Below the pieces are notes generated by a model. The model did not search any database. It was not told the DNA's origin and was given only the letters and a program-made list of their open reading frames with translations. From Pelagibius sp. Alg239-R121 (GTDB lineage Bacteria > Pseudomonadota > Alphaproteobacteria > Kiloniellales > Kiloniellaceae), in assembly GCF_947331435.1 (NCBI RefSeq), contig NZ_CAMZOF010000011.1, positions 221,203 through 285,202 of the forward strand: a DNA stretch of 64,000 nucleotides. Reading direction: 5' to 3'. Below, in pieces: positions 53,074 through 61,263 of this stretch (position 1 is the stretch's first letter; every line of letters starts with the position of its first letter). Both the position numbers and the translations under genes were made by a program.

Positions 53074-54780
53074 ATGTCCGAAGGCACAGCAGCAACCGAC
53101 TTCACCTATCAGCCCTCGCCGGATCAGTCGGCCGCGACGCCGGTGCGCCATCCGGTGGTGATCATCGGCGCGGGGCCGGTGGGGCTCGCCGCCGCGCTCG
53201 ACCTCGCCCAACGGGGCCGCAAGGTGGTGGTGCTGGACGACGACAACACGGTCAGCACCGGGTCGCGCGCGATCTGCTGGTCGAAGCGGGCGCTGGAGAT
53301 CATGGACCGGCTGAGCGTCGGCGATGCGCTGGTGGAAAAGGGCGTGACCTGGCAGAAGGGCAAGGTCTTCTTCGGCGAGGAACAGCTCTATGCCTTCGAC
53401 CTGCTGCCGGAAGAAGGCCACCGCATGCCCGCCTTCATCAATCTGCAGCAGTACCACTTTGAGGCCTTCACGGTGCGCGAAGTCCTGAAGCACCCGGAGA
53501 TCGATCTGCGCTGGAACAACCGACTCGTCGGTGTCGACAACAGGGAAGACGGCGTTACTCTCACCATCGAAACCCCGGACGGCGAATACAGTCTGGTCGC
53601 CGATTACATGCTGGCCGCCGACGGCGCGCGCAGCGCCACCCGCCGCCTGCTGGGCCTGGACTTCAAGGGCCAGATCTTCAAGGACCGCTTCCTGATCGCC
53701 GACGTGATCATGAAGGCCGACTTCCCGACCGAGCGCTGGTTCTGGTTCGACCCGCCCTTCAACAAGGGCCAGTCCGCCCTGCTGCACAAACAGCCCGACG
53801 ACGTCTGGCGCATCGACCTGCAGCTCGGCTGGGACGCCGACCCGGAGGAAGAGCGCAAACCCGAGAACGTCATCCCGCGCCTGAAGGCCATGCTGGGCAA
53901 TGACGTGGACTTCGAACTGGAGTGGGTCAGCGTCTACACCTTCCAATGCCGCCGCCTGGAAAAATTCCGCCATGGCCGCATCTTCTTCATCGGCGATTCC
54001 GCCCACCAGGTCTCGCCCTTCGGCGCGCGCGGCGCCAACAGCGGACTGCAGGACATCGATAACCTGGCGTGGAAACTGGATCTGGTGCTGGACGGCAAAG
54101 CCCCCGAAAGCCTGCTCGCCAGCTACCACGACGAACGCGCCTTCGCCGCCGACGAAAACATCCTGAACTCCACCCGCAGCACCGATTTCATCACCCCGAA
54201 AAGCGACGCCAGCCGCGCCTTCCGCGACGCCGTCCTGGACCTGGCCCGCGACCACGGCTTCGCGCGACGTCTGGTGAACTCGGGCCGCCTGTCCCTGCCC
54301 TCGACCTACAGTGACTCCGGCCTGAACTCACCGGATAGCCCGGGCTTCATCGGCGCCATGATCCCCGGCGCACCCTGCGTCGATGCGCCGGTGACGCTGG
54401 ACGGCAAAGATACCTGGCTGCTGCATCACCTGGGCGGCGATTTCTGCGCCCTCTACTTCGCCCGCGAAACCGAAACCGCCGAAAGCCTCGCCCAACTGCG
54501 CGACAACCTCGCCGCCCTGGAGATGCCGGTGAAACTGGTCGCCGTCTTCCCGCCCGGCACGACGGCCCCGGCGGGCGCACTCACAGACCGCGACCACCTC
54601 GCCGACGCCCGCTATGACTCCCGCCCCGGCACCTTCTACCTGATCCGTCCCGACCAGCACGTCACCGCCCGCTGGCGTCAGGCCGACCCGCAGGCGATCC
54701 GGGGCGCGCTGCAGCGGGCCTTGGGGAAAGGCCCGGCGAGTGCCGAGGCAGACGCTGAGAAGGAAGGAACCGCCGCATGA
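53074..54780 (+). CDS. MhpA-like FAD-dependent aromatic monooxygenase
   Basis: 568 residues from ATG 53074 (GAGG eight bases upstream). FAD motif VVIIGAGPVGLAAALDLAQRG at about 26-46, DG motif ADGARSATRRLLG, and GD motif GRIFFIGDSAHQVSPFGARGANSGLQDIDNLAWKL. A C-terminal thioredoxin-like part follows (DTWLLHHLGGDFCALYFARETE). This is the aromatic hydroxylase group of MhpA/PheA. Its place after hmgA and fahA suggests it forms homogentisate from a hydroxyphenylacetate, which is inference. Confidence 0.88.
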   Translation: MSEGTAATDFTYQPSPDQSAATPVRHPVVIIGAGPVGLAAALDLAQRGRKVVVLDDDNTVSTGSRAICWSKRALEIMDRLSVGDALVEKGVTWQKGKVFFGEEQLYAFDLLPEEGHRMPAFINLQQYHFEAFTVREVLKHPEIDLRWNNRLVGVDNREDGVTLTIETPDGEYSLVADYMLAADGARSATRRLLGLDFKGQIFKDRFLIADVIMKADFPTERWFWFDPPFNKGQSALLHKQPDDVWRIDLQLGWDADPEEERKPENVIPRLKAMLGNDVDFELEWVSVYTFQCRRLEKFRHGRIFFIGDSAHQVSPFGARGANSGLQDIDNLAWKLDLVLDGKAPESLLASYHDERAFAADENILNSTRSTDFITPKSDASRAFRDAVLDLARDHGFARRLVNSGRLSLPSTYSDSGLNSPDSPGFIGAMIPGAPCVDAPVTLDGKDTWLLHHLGGDFCALYFARETETAESLAQLRDNLAALEMPVKLVAVFPPGTTAPAGALTDRDHLADARYDSRPGTFYLIRPDQHVTARWRQADPQAIRGALQRALGKGPASAEADAEKEGTAA

Positions 54781-54989
54781 GCGCCCAGCAGATGACTGCC
54801 CAGCTAAAAAGCGAAGCCCGCCTCACCCGCCCGGACGACATCTATCAGGTGTTGATCGACGCCCATCGTGATCTGACGCCCGAGCAGAGCCAGGCTTTCA
54901 ACAGCCGGCTGGTGCTGTTGCTGGCGAATCACATTGGGGATGACGAGGTGATTGCGGAATCTGTGGAGGCAGCGAGGAAGGGTTTGTAG
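54777..54989 (+). CDS. DUF2783 family protein
   Basis: 70 residues; ATG overlaps the stop of the FAD gene (ATGA). RPDDIYQVLIDAHRDLTPEQSQAFNSRLVLLLANHIGDDEVI is the DUF2783 pattern, a small helical family that travels with MhpA-like flavoproteins. It is probably a partner or stabiliser of the monooxygenase. Last gene before the AT-rich island. Confidence 0.85.
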   Translation: MSAQQMTAQLKSEARLTRPDDIYQVLIDAHRDLTPEQSQAFNSRLVLLLANHIGDDEVIAESVEAARKGL

Positions 54990-55164
54990 GGATAGAGTTT
55001 ACCTTGTGACTTTCAACAAAATTTTCTAACAATTTAAAGATCATGAAAGCAGATGAGCGAGGCTACCAGAGTTTCGCGATACAAAATACCTGCAATTTTG
55101 AGCTTTAATGCATTACAATCTCAACACCTAATAATAGTACGGCTATCTTGCAATTCCATGCTGT

Positions 55165-56835
55165 ATGGAAGGAAAGCTATTGGTGACGTTTATCGGCAAC
55201 AACGAAACCTACTTCGTAGAGGAGATGCTAGAGCGCGGATTTTTTCCCGAGAATCTACCTCCAGTTTTTCAAGTCACAAACCTTCATGAAGCATCGCTAG
55301 GGCCCGTCGGCGACGGTGATTTTATTTCCAAAGCCCCGACGGAAGCATGTCGATACAATGCCTCTAAGCGTGGAGGACAGCGACGTACTTTTACGATGCC
55401 AAACCCAGTATTCATGATCGACGCGGCTATATTTTTCAAAAAACACAAGGAAGCAATTGACGAACATTTATCAATTTCATCAGACACCTGCTCAAACCCG
55501 AAATTTCAAGTGTCTGATGGTAGGCCTCTCACAATATCAAGCTTTCCAGAATTCCACAAAATGCGCCGACAGTGCTTTTCTTCATCTAAATATGTCGTAA
55601 AAACCGATATATCCCGTTTTTACCATTCAATATATACTCACGCTATACCTTGGGCTCTCCACGGTAAATCAGAATCAAAAAAAGATCGAAAACCCGATTC
55701 AAGTACGATTTTCGGCAACCAACTTGATTACATTGTGCGACAGGCACAAGACGGACAAACTGTTGGAATCCCAGTTGGTCCAGATTTTTCGCGTCTTATT
55801 TCTGAGATTATTGGCGTAGCGATTGACACAAAATTCCGGCAAATGCACAGCCGTGAAATACCAATGCTCCGTCTCGTCGATGATGTATTCATCGGCGCTG
55901 ACAATCAGGATGATGCAGCAACCTTTCTTAGTTCTATGCGTGATGCAATTCGATCTTTTGAATTGGACATCAATGAATCGAAGACTTGTATATTGAACTC
56001 AAGTGAAGATCTCGAACCTTTTTGGCCGGTCGAGATACGCCGCGAAATTGAACGGTTTTCGGGTTCTGATGGCTCAAGCAAAGGTCAAAAGCGTGCGGAT
56101 TTCGTCCATTTTCTCGATGAAATCATTCGAACTTCAAACGCAAAATCAGACGAAGGGATTATTAAATTTGCACTCAGAAAAATTGACGAACTCTCTATCT
56201 GGGTCAAATACTGGGATCTGCTTGAACCGTTCCTTGTAAGATCTGCTATAAGTTTCCCGCATTGCTGGGATTACGTCGCTAGAGTAGTTGCTTGGCGCCA
56301 CAGAGTAGAGGGTGTTGATTTGAACCTGTGGGGTCGAGTAACAGAGAAATCTATTGTGTACAATGCCAGAACAGGAAACGACTCTGAGGTCACGTGGGCA
56401 CTGTGGTTAGTTAAGGAAATTAAGACAAAGATCTCTCAGCAAACTTTTGAACTCGTGATCACAAAATGTGGCCCCTTCCCAAGCACACTAGCTCTAGATG
56501 TTCACAAATCTTGCGAGCTTAATTTTAGACTTCCCAAAGAAAGCATATTGGATCGAATTGGTGACAAACCAATGCTGGGAGCAAACTGGCTACTTGCCTA
56601 TGAAGCAGATCGCGCATTTGGCTTTAAAATTAAGACAAAGAACCAACAAGGGTATGAGTTCTTCAAAACACTCTATGATGACGATGTTTCATTTTATAAT
56701 TCCGAAGCTGTGCCGGTTGTTTTTGAGGATATTGAAGAACCCACTAGCGTGATGTCTGCAATAGAATCTCCGACTGGTAGTTACGAAGACATATATGACG
56801 ACGAAGACGAGGACGACGAATTGCTAGAATTTTAA
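55165..56835 (+). CDS. Abi/unknown-group-type reverse transcriptase
   Basis: 556 residues from ATG 55165. RT landmarks in order: ERGFFPENLPPVF (23-35), RRTFTMPNPVFMID (73-86), motif A VVKTDISRFYHSIYTHAIPWAL with Asp148, motif B GQTVGIPVGPDFSRLISEI (198-214) and motif C MLRLVDDVFIG with Asp239-Asp240 (LVDD instead of YxDD). The C-terminal 270 residues look helical, as in AbiA/AbiK-type RTs, and end in an acidic tail (DDEDEDDELLEF). There are no intron maturase or retron features. Role inferred: phage defence. Confidence 0.9.
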   Translation: MEGKLLVTFIGNNETYFVEEMLERGFFPENLPPVFQVTNLHEASLGPVGDGDFISKAPTEACRYNASKRGGQRRTFTMPNPVFMIDAAIFFKKHKEAIDEHLSISSDTCSNPKFQVSDGRPLTISSFPEFHKMRRQCFSSSKYVVKTDISRFYHSIYTHAIPWALHGKSESKKDRKPDSSTIFGNQLDYIVRQAQDGQTVGIPVGPDFSRLISEIIGVAIDTKFRQMHSREIPMLRLVDDVFIGADNQDDAATFLSSMRDAIRSFELDINESKTCILNSSEDLEPFWPVEIRREIERFSGSDGSSKGQKRADFVHFLDEIIRTSNAKSDEGIIKFALRKIDELSIWVKYWDLLEPFLVRSAISFPHCWDYVARVVAWRHRVEGVDLNLWGRVTEKSIVYNARTGNDSEVTWALWLVKEIKTKISQQTFELVITKCGPFPSTLALDVHKSCELNFRLPKESILDRIGDKPMLGANWLLAYEADRAFGFKIKTKNQQGYEFFKTLYDDDVSFYNSEAVPVVFEDIEEPTSVMSAIESPTGSYEDIYDDEDEDDELLEF

Positions 56836-57170
56836 CGTCAGGCATTTGTTGACGTCCTGTTGAGAGTTCAGGACCAAGTTAAAATTTGTGCATTAGTCGC
56901 AGGTAAAAGTCGCGTAAAGTGAGATTTGCGCTCGACCAATAAGCACTATCCCCAAAGTCTTTGCATCCGAACCACTATTAATAGTTGCTTTGCAGATCTG
57001 GACTTACATTTTTTCCGGGTGTAATGTGTCCTATCTACTTCGCAAAATGATTATGACATTGGGTTGCGAAGAAGTTCATTGCAAGTGATCAAATCGGCTA
57101 GTTTTGAAAATCGCATCTTTCGATTATTCGGAATTGCAAATACAAAACTCATTATAAATGGGAATCTCCA
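56836..57170 (+). other. 335-bp non-coding gap with stem-loops, possible ncRNA
   Basis: Immediately after the RT stop are two adjoining hairpins with 6-bp stems and 9-base loops: ACGTCA/TGACGT (56835-56855) and GTCCTG/CAGGAC (56854-56874), sharing two bases so that they compete. Further on, ACTATTAATAGT (56973-56984) is a palindrome. A longer hairpin CTTCGCAA-AATG...CATT-GGG-TTGCGAAG spans 57038-57071. Several RT defence systems use an adjacent structured RNA as template; this gap is a candidate. Confidence 0.45.
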
Positions 57171-57500
57171 ATGATAAACATTGAGGAATTTGACCCAAAA
57201 CCGGTTTTTAATAACCAACATCGCTATTTAAGCCTGTCTGGCGACGGTCCGTTCCGCGTCACATTGAGCTGTTTTATTGATGATCCACCTCCTCCAAGAT
57301 TTGGTCCATGTTCAGCTTGTGGTGGACACATCGTTAGAGCACATGAGCGCTTGAGGTTTTCAATCGACGAGAAATTTTGGGCTCACGTCACAGGATCCCT
57401 AGTAATTAATATACAAGATACAACCGGCGTTACTGACCAGTTGAAACTTAGAGTCCAAATTTCTAGCGCCAGTTCCTCAAACCAAACACTGGAGCAATAA
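57171..57500 (+). CDS. 109-residue CxxC protein of the RT island
   Basis: No signal peptide or TM segment. The N-terminal half appears beta-rich (HRYLSLSGDGPFRVTLSCFIDD), followed by PPPPRFGPCSACGGHIVRAHERLRF with CxxC (C47, C50) and His53, a possible zinc knuckle. The C-terminal part is again beta-like (HVTGSLVINIQDTTGVTDQLKLRVQIS). Family not recognised. It ends 12 bases before the two-TM gene, which points to a functional pair such as sensor plus effector. Confidence 0.75.
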   Translation: MINIEEFDPKPVFNNQHRYLSLSGDGPFRVTLSCFIDDPPPPRFGPCSACGGHIVRAHERLRFSIDEKFWAHVTGSLVINIQDTTGVTDQLKLRVQISSASSSNQTLEQ

Positions 57501-57512
57501 AATGAGGCCGCG

Positions 57513-58025
57513 ATGCCAGAGATGACCATTATAGAACAGGGGATAAATGAGTATTATCAAACCACTGTAAAAGGGCAAAGGCGAGGAGAACAGATTAGAA
57601 AATGGCGCGTTGCCTTTGCCTACGCTTTAAAGACTGTAGGAGCAGGCGGAAGCCTCGTCGTCGCCACCGGCTTACTAGCGACATGGCATCAGGCAATTGG
57701 CATATCGGTGCTAATTGCCGTGTTTCTCGACACCATTACGTCGAATCATAAGAGGCTTGTTGCAGAAGTCGAGGCAGGCAGCGCTTTTCGATCTTTACGT
57801 GCAAGTGTTAAGGGTGAGTTTAATAGAGAGGCGGCTCCGCTCTTTAAAAGAGTTGAGAATGGTGATGTATCAGCTGAGTCGGAACTTGAAGCATTGCAGT
57901 CAAGTACTCATAAGATTTTACAAGACGAAATTAAAATTATTCGAGCAAACCTCGAGAAGGCAGACGTTGCAGCATTGCAAGCACTGTCCCTAGATCAAGA
58001 ACGAACTAGCCTATCAAAGGATTAA
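57513..58025 (+). CDS. Two-TM (SLATT-like) probable membrane effector
   Basis: 170 residues; RBS GAGG six bases before ATG. An N-terminal soluble helix (EYYQTTVKGQRRGEQIRKWRVAF) leads to two close membrane helices (about 38-56 and 60-76: TVGAGGSLVVATGLLATW, AIGISVLIAVFLDTIT) and a long C-terminal helical/coiled-coil tail (SLRASVKGEFNREAAPLFKRV, ILQDEIKIIRANLEKADV). This is the architecture of SLATT-type pore-forming effectors; from memory some SLATT families are coded beside RTs. Detailed similarity is not shown by eye. Confidence 0.7.
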   Translation: MPEMTIIEQGINEYYQTTVKGQRRGEQIRKWRVAFAYALKTVGAGGSLVVATGLLATWHQAIGISVLIAVFLDTITSNHKRLVAEVEAGSAFRSLRASVKGEFNREAAPLFKRVENGDVSAESELEALQSSTHKILQDEIKIIRANLEKADVAALQALSLDQERTSLSKD

Positions 58026-58294
58026 ATCAGCAACCACCGCACCTAAGGCACTTGATTTTTGAGTGTTAAAAAGGGGCAAAAAACCGCACCCGATGCAGGC
58101 TTTGGCGCATCGAAAAGAGCATCGACCTGACCGACCGCCTCTTGACTACGTAACTTCTTACATGCCGCAATATTAGAGACTTCTCACGCTCCAACATTCC
58201 GACCAAAAGTAGAAATCCATCGAATTTTTAGGGCTAGTCGAAATGCCAATTCTGGTGCGGTCGCAACTTTTACTGCAGAAAAGTGGCATTGAGC

Positions 58295-59161
58295 ATGATA
58301 GAATATACACTCAAGTGGATTGGTATCGGCGCGGTATTTCCCGCCGCGCTGCTTTGCTTGTTTTGCAAATCCGACAAATGGTTGCAAAAAGAATTCAAAC
58401 ATTGGTTATCCAACTACTTACTTGGAATTCAAATTTCAAGCAAAACTGATAACATATGGATACAATTCATACGAGTGTTTGATCGTTTTTTCGGCGCAAA
58501 TCGCTTCCACTGGAAGTTCTTTTTACGCTCCTGTCAAATGTCCACAGCGTCTGTTTGCATAATGATTTTTATCTGGTATGTAGTCCATCCAGATGACGTA
58601 TTCATTTTATTTGTAGTTATGAAAACGCTGGGGTTCACACCAACGGTTGTTTTTATTTTAGCCTTGTTTCCGATCAACTTCGTTCCAGATTATATTTCTC
58701 TAATTGAAACTCGTTTTCTTATAAACCTGCTGAGCTCAAAGAAGGCTCCAATCGCAATCATCCTTCTTCTGGATCTCATTTTCACATCAACAATCTTCCT
58801 TTTGGTTTTACCTATCGTCGCCTCAAGCATTATAATATTTGCAGGAGGAAATCCTGCAAACTATTCTGTCTCCAAAATTTTCTCGGCAGTTTTCCCTGAA
58901 GGCATATTATTACTTCCCGCTGGAAATTCTGCATTTACAATTGGAATACTATTTTACTCCACATTCTTTACATCTATTTGGCTTTGGGTGTACGTCTCTG
59001 GCATTTTCACAATTAGGTTGCTCGCTCAGATGGCTCCGCTAATTAAGTTTTTGCAATGGGCACTACCTATCAAAAGAGAGCCCATGTGTTGTATCGGTGT
59101 CGTTGCTTTCTTACCCGCGACTTTAATTGGTTGCTTGATCTCATTACTGAGCGGGGTTTGA
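58295..59161 (+). CDS. Polytopic membrane protein of the RT island
   Basis: 288 residues from ATG 58295 (GTG 58283 is also possible). About seven hydrophobic segments, among them WIGIGAVFPAALLCLFC, TPTVVFILALFPINFV, IAIILLLDLIFTSTIFLLVLPIVASSIIIF and FTIGILFYSTFFTSIWLWVYVSGIF. No enzymatic motif is seen and no family is recognised. It is separated from the two-TM gene by 269 bases, so it may be a second transcription unit or a separate cargo gene. Confidence 0.65.
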   Translation: MIEYTLKWIGIGAVFPAALLCLFCKSDKWLQKEFKHWLSNYLLGIQISSKTDNIWIQFIRVFDRFFGANRFHWKFFLRSCQMSTASVCIMIFIWYVVHPDDVFILFVVMKTLGFTPTVVFILALFPINFVPDYISLIETRFLINLLSSKKAPIAIILLLDLIFTSTIFLLVLPIVASSIIIFAGGNPANYSVSKIFSAVFPEGILLLPAGNSAFTIGILFYSTFFTSIWLWVYVSGIFTIRLLAQMAPLIKFLQWALPIKREPMCCIGVVAFLPATLIGCLISLLSGV

Positions 59162-59311
59162 GCAGGATCTGGTGTCGCTCTGTGATCAGCGTCAGGATGA
59201 GCTCCTCCCCTCCTTTTTCGAAAAGTTAGAGTCGCTCCGGCAGCAGAGCGAGAGGGTGATGTAGAAGCAGCATGGCTAACAGCATCGCCGATCGGTTAAT
59301 CTCCGCCGCCT

Positions 59312-60193
59312 ATGCATAACCTTTCCGACAATGTCCGCGGCGCCCTCTTTATGTCCATTTCCATGGCGGGCTTTGCGCTGAACGACGCGACCATCAAGCT
59401 GATCTCGGGGGAACTCGGTTTCTTTCAGATCATCTTCCTGCGCGGCATCTTTGCGACGCTGCTGGTGGGCCTGCTCGTCCGGCAGCGCGGCGGGCTGTTC
59501 TATCTGCCGTCACGCCGCGACGCCGGAATCATGGCGGTGCGGGCGGTGGGGGAGGTCGGCGGCACCCTCTGTTTCCTGACCGCGCTCTTCAACATGCCGA
59601 TCGCCAATGCGACGGCCATCCTGCAGGCCCTGCCGCTGGCGGTCACCCTGGCGGCGGCAATTTTCCTGGGCGAAAAGGTGGGCTGGCGGCGCTGTACGGC
59701 GATCGCGGTGGGTTTTACCGGCGTCCTGATCATCGTCCGCCCGGGCGGTGAGGGATTCAACGCCTATGCGCTCTGGGCCGTCGCGGCGGTCGGTTTCATC
59801 GTGCTGCGGGACCTCTCGACCCGGCGCCTGTCGTCCGGTGTTCCCTCAGCCTATGTCGCGCTCAGTTCCTCCATCGCGATCACGTCGGTCGGCGGCCTCC
59901 TGTCGTTGACCGTGCCCTGGCAGCCGGTCAGCGGCAACTCCCTGGCGCTGCTGGCGGGAGCGGCAGGCTTCCTCTTCTTCGGCTACCTCTTTGCCGTGAT
60001 GACCATGCGGGTGGGCGAAGTCAGCTTCGTCTCTCCCTTCCGCTACTCCGTGCTGATCTGGGCGATCCTCCTGGGCCTGCTGCTGTTCGGCGAGGTCCCC
60101 GACGGCTGGACGTTGCTCGGCAGCCTCGTCGTCGTCGGCATGGGGATATATACCTTCTACCGCGAGCGACGGGTCAAGGAACAGAGTTCGTAA
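59312..60193 (+). CDS. EamA/DMT superfamily permease (RarD/S-adenosylmethionine-like)
   Basis: 293 residues, ten helices in two EamA repeats. GALFMSISMAGFALNDATIKLISGELGFFQIIFLRG begins repeat 1, and YLFAVMTMRVGEVSFVSPFRYSVLIWAILLGLLLFGEVPDGWTLLG closes repeat 2. The FALNDATIK pattern resembles the alphaproteobacterial riboflavin/SAM-carrier-like group of DMT proteins. The substrate is not known. Confidence 0.88.
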   Translation: MHNLSDNVRGALFMSISMAGFALNDATIKLISGELGFFQIIFLRGIFATLLVGLLVRQRGGLFYLPSRRDAGIMAVRAVGEVGGTLCFLTALFNMPIANATAILQALPLAVTLAAAIFLGEKVGWRRCTAIAVGFTGVLIIVRPGGEGFNAYALWAVAAVGFIVLRDLSTRRLSSGVPSAYVALSSSIAITSVGGLLSLTVPWQPVSGNSLALLAGAAGFLFFGYLFAVMTMRVGEVSFVSPFRYSVLIWAILLGLLLFGEVPDGWTLLGSLVVVGMGIYTFYRERRVKEQSS

Positions 60194-60301
60194 CGTCGTT
60201 AAGCGGCGGGATCTGTTTAGCGTCATTCACCGAAGAAACCTTCGGTACATAAGATTCGAGAATCAAGTTAGCCTGCTTACTTCAGTTGGAGAGGATCGCA
60301 G

Positions 60302-61150
60302 TTGAGCGTTACCGTGTTTCTCGCAGTCATCGCAGCCGCCATACTTCACGCAGTTTGGAATGCACTGGTCAAAGGCGGCGACGATAAGCATCTGGCCATG
60401 ACAGCCGTGGTCCTGGGGTCACTTCCAATAGCCGTGGGGCTCCTGCCGTTCGTGCCAGCGCCCGCACCTGAAAGCTGGCCTTATCTGGTCGCCAGCATCG
60501 CTCTGCACGTCGGCTACCATCTGGTTCTGCTCCTATCATACCGGACCGGCGATCTGACCCAGGTTTATCCGATTGCCCGCGGCACAGCCCCTCTGTTGGT
60601 CGGCGGAATCTCGGTGCTGTTTCTGGGCGTCCAGCTGAAACCCAACGAGATGCTGGCGATTCTGATCATTGCGGCAGGGATCATGAGCCTCTGCCTGGTG
60701 CGCGGAAGAGATGGGCAGCGCAATCCTAAGGCAACCCTGCTGGCCCTGCTGACGGGTTGTTTTATCGCGTCCTATTCGCTGGTGGACGGCACTGGCGCGC
60801 GCCTCGCCGGATCATCTCTCGGCTTCTACTGTTGGATTACTATAGGCAACGTCGTACTGTTTGCAGGGTTTATCGCGCTCACCCGGCCGGGTTTGCTGTG
60901 GGCCGTGCCAAGGCGGGCCAAACGCATTGCGGTTATCGGTGGCGGCGCAACCTTTACCGCCTATGCGCTGGTGATGTGGGCCTTCACTCAAGCACCGATC
61001 GCCCTGGTCACCGCGCTGCGCGAAACAAGCATCGTGATCGCGCTCCTGATCGGCGTCTTCTTTCTTAAAGAGAAACTCGATCTTGCGAAGGTGGTGTCCA
61101 CCATGATCACGTTGTTTGGCGCTGCGTTACTGCGATTTTCGAGGCAATAG
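60302..61150 (+). CDS. EamA/DMT superfamily permease
   Basis: 282 residues from TTG 60302 (AGAGG upstream). Ten helices. AAILHAVWNALVKGG at the start and SYRTGDLTQVYPIARGTAPLLV at the end of repeat 1 are the pattern of the phosphonate-utilisation-associated/PhnD-like EamA group. Not homologous in detail to the neighbours on either side. Function: small-metabolite export or import, substrate unknown. Confidence 0.87.
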   Translation: MSVTVFLAVIAAAILHAVWNALVKGGDDKHLAMTAVVLGSLPIAVGLLPFVPAPAPESWPYLVASIALHVGYHLVLLLSYRTGDLTQVYPIARGTAPLLVGGISVLFLGVQLKPNEMLAILIIAAGIMSLCLVRGRDGQRNPKATLLALLTGCFIASYSLVDGTGARLAGSSLGFYCWITIGNVVLFAGFIALTRPGLLWAVPRRAKRIAVIGGGATFTAYALVMWAFTQAPIALVTALRETSIVIALLIGVFFLKEKLDLAKVVSTMITLFGAALLRFSRQ

Positions 61151-61263
61151 AATAGCGTGGGAAGCCTGGCCGAAGTCAGGCCTTCATTTGTGCGTCATCT
61201 GTTTCAATTTGAGCGCAGGGGACAAGTCGCCGCGTGCCCCAACCTCACGCCCCCTCACCGATC

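Larger units (their letters stand above)
54990..59165. mobile_element. AT-rich accessory island carrying a reverse transcriptase system
   Basis: Base composition changes abruptly after the DUF2783 stop and returns to GC-rich near 59165; for example the 60 bases from 55621 contain 23 G+C, against 35 for the 60 bases from 50041. Codon use is AT-ending. It carries an RT gene, a CxxC small protein, a two-TM protein and a polytopic membrane protein. No integrase, tRNA or flanking direct repeat was found, so the mode of entry is unknown. Confidence 0.75.

Noticed and set aside
53047..54255. 402-codon minus-strand frame opposite the FAD monooxygenase
   Set aside because: Val/Gln/Gly-rich shadow of a clear flavoprotein gene; no motif of its own.
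55165..57170. Retron, group II intron or diversity-generating element
   Set aside because: The RT has no maturase or intron-RNA features, no msr/msd-like pair of inverted repeats next to it, and no variable-repeat/template-repeat pair was seen.
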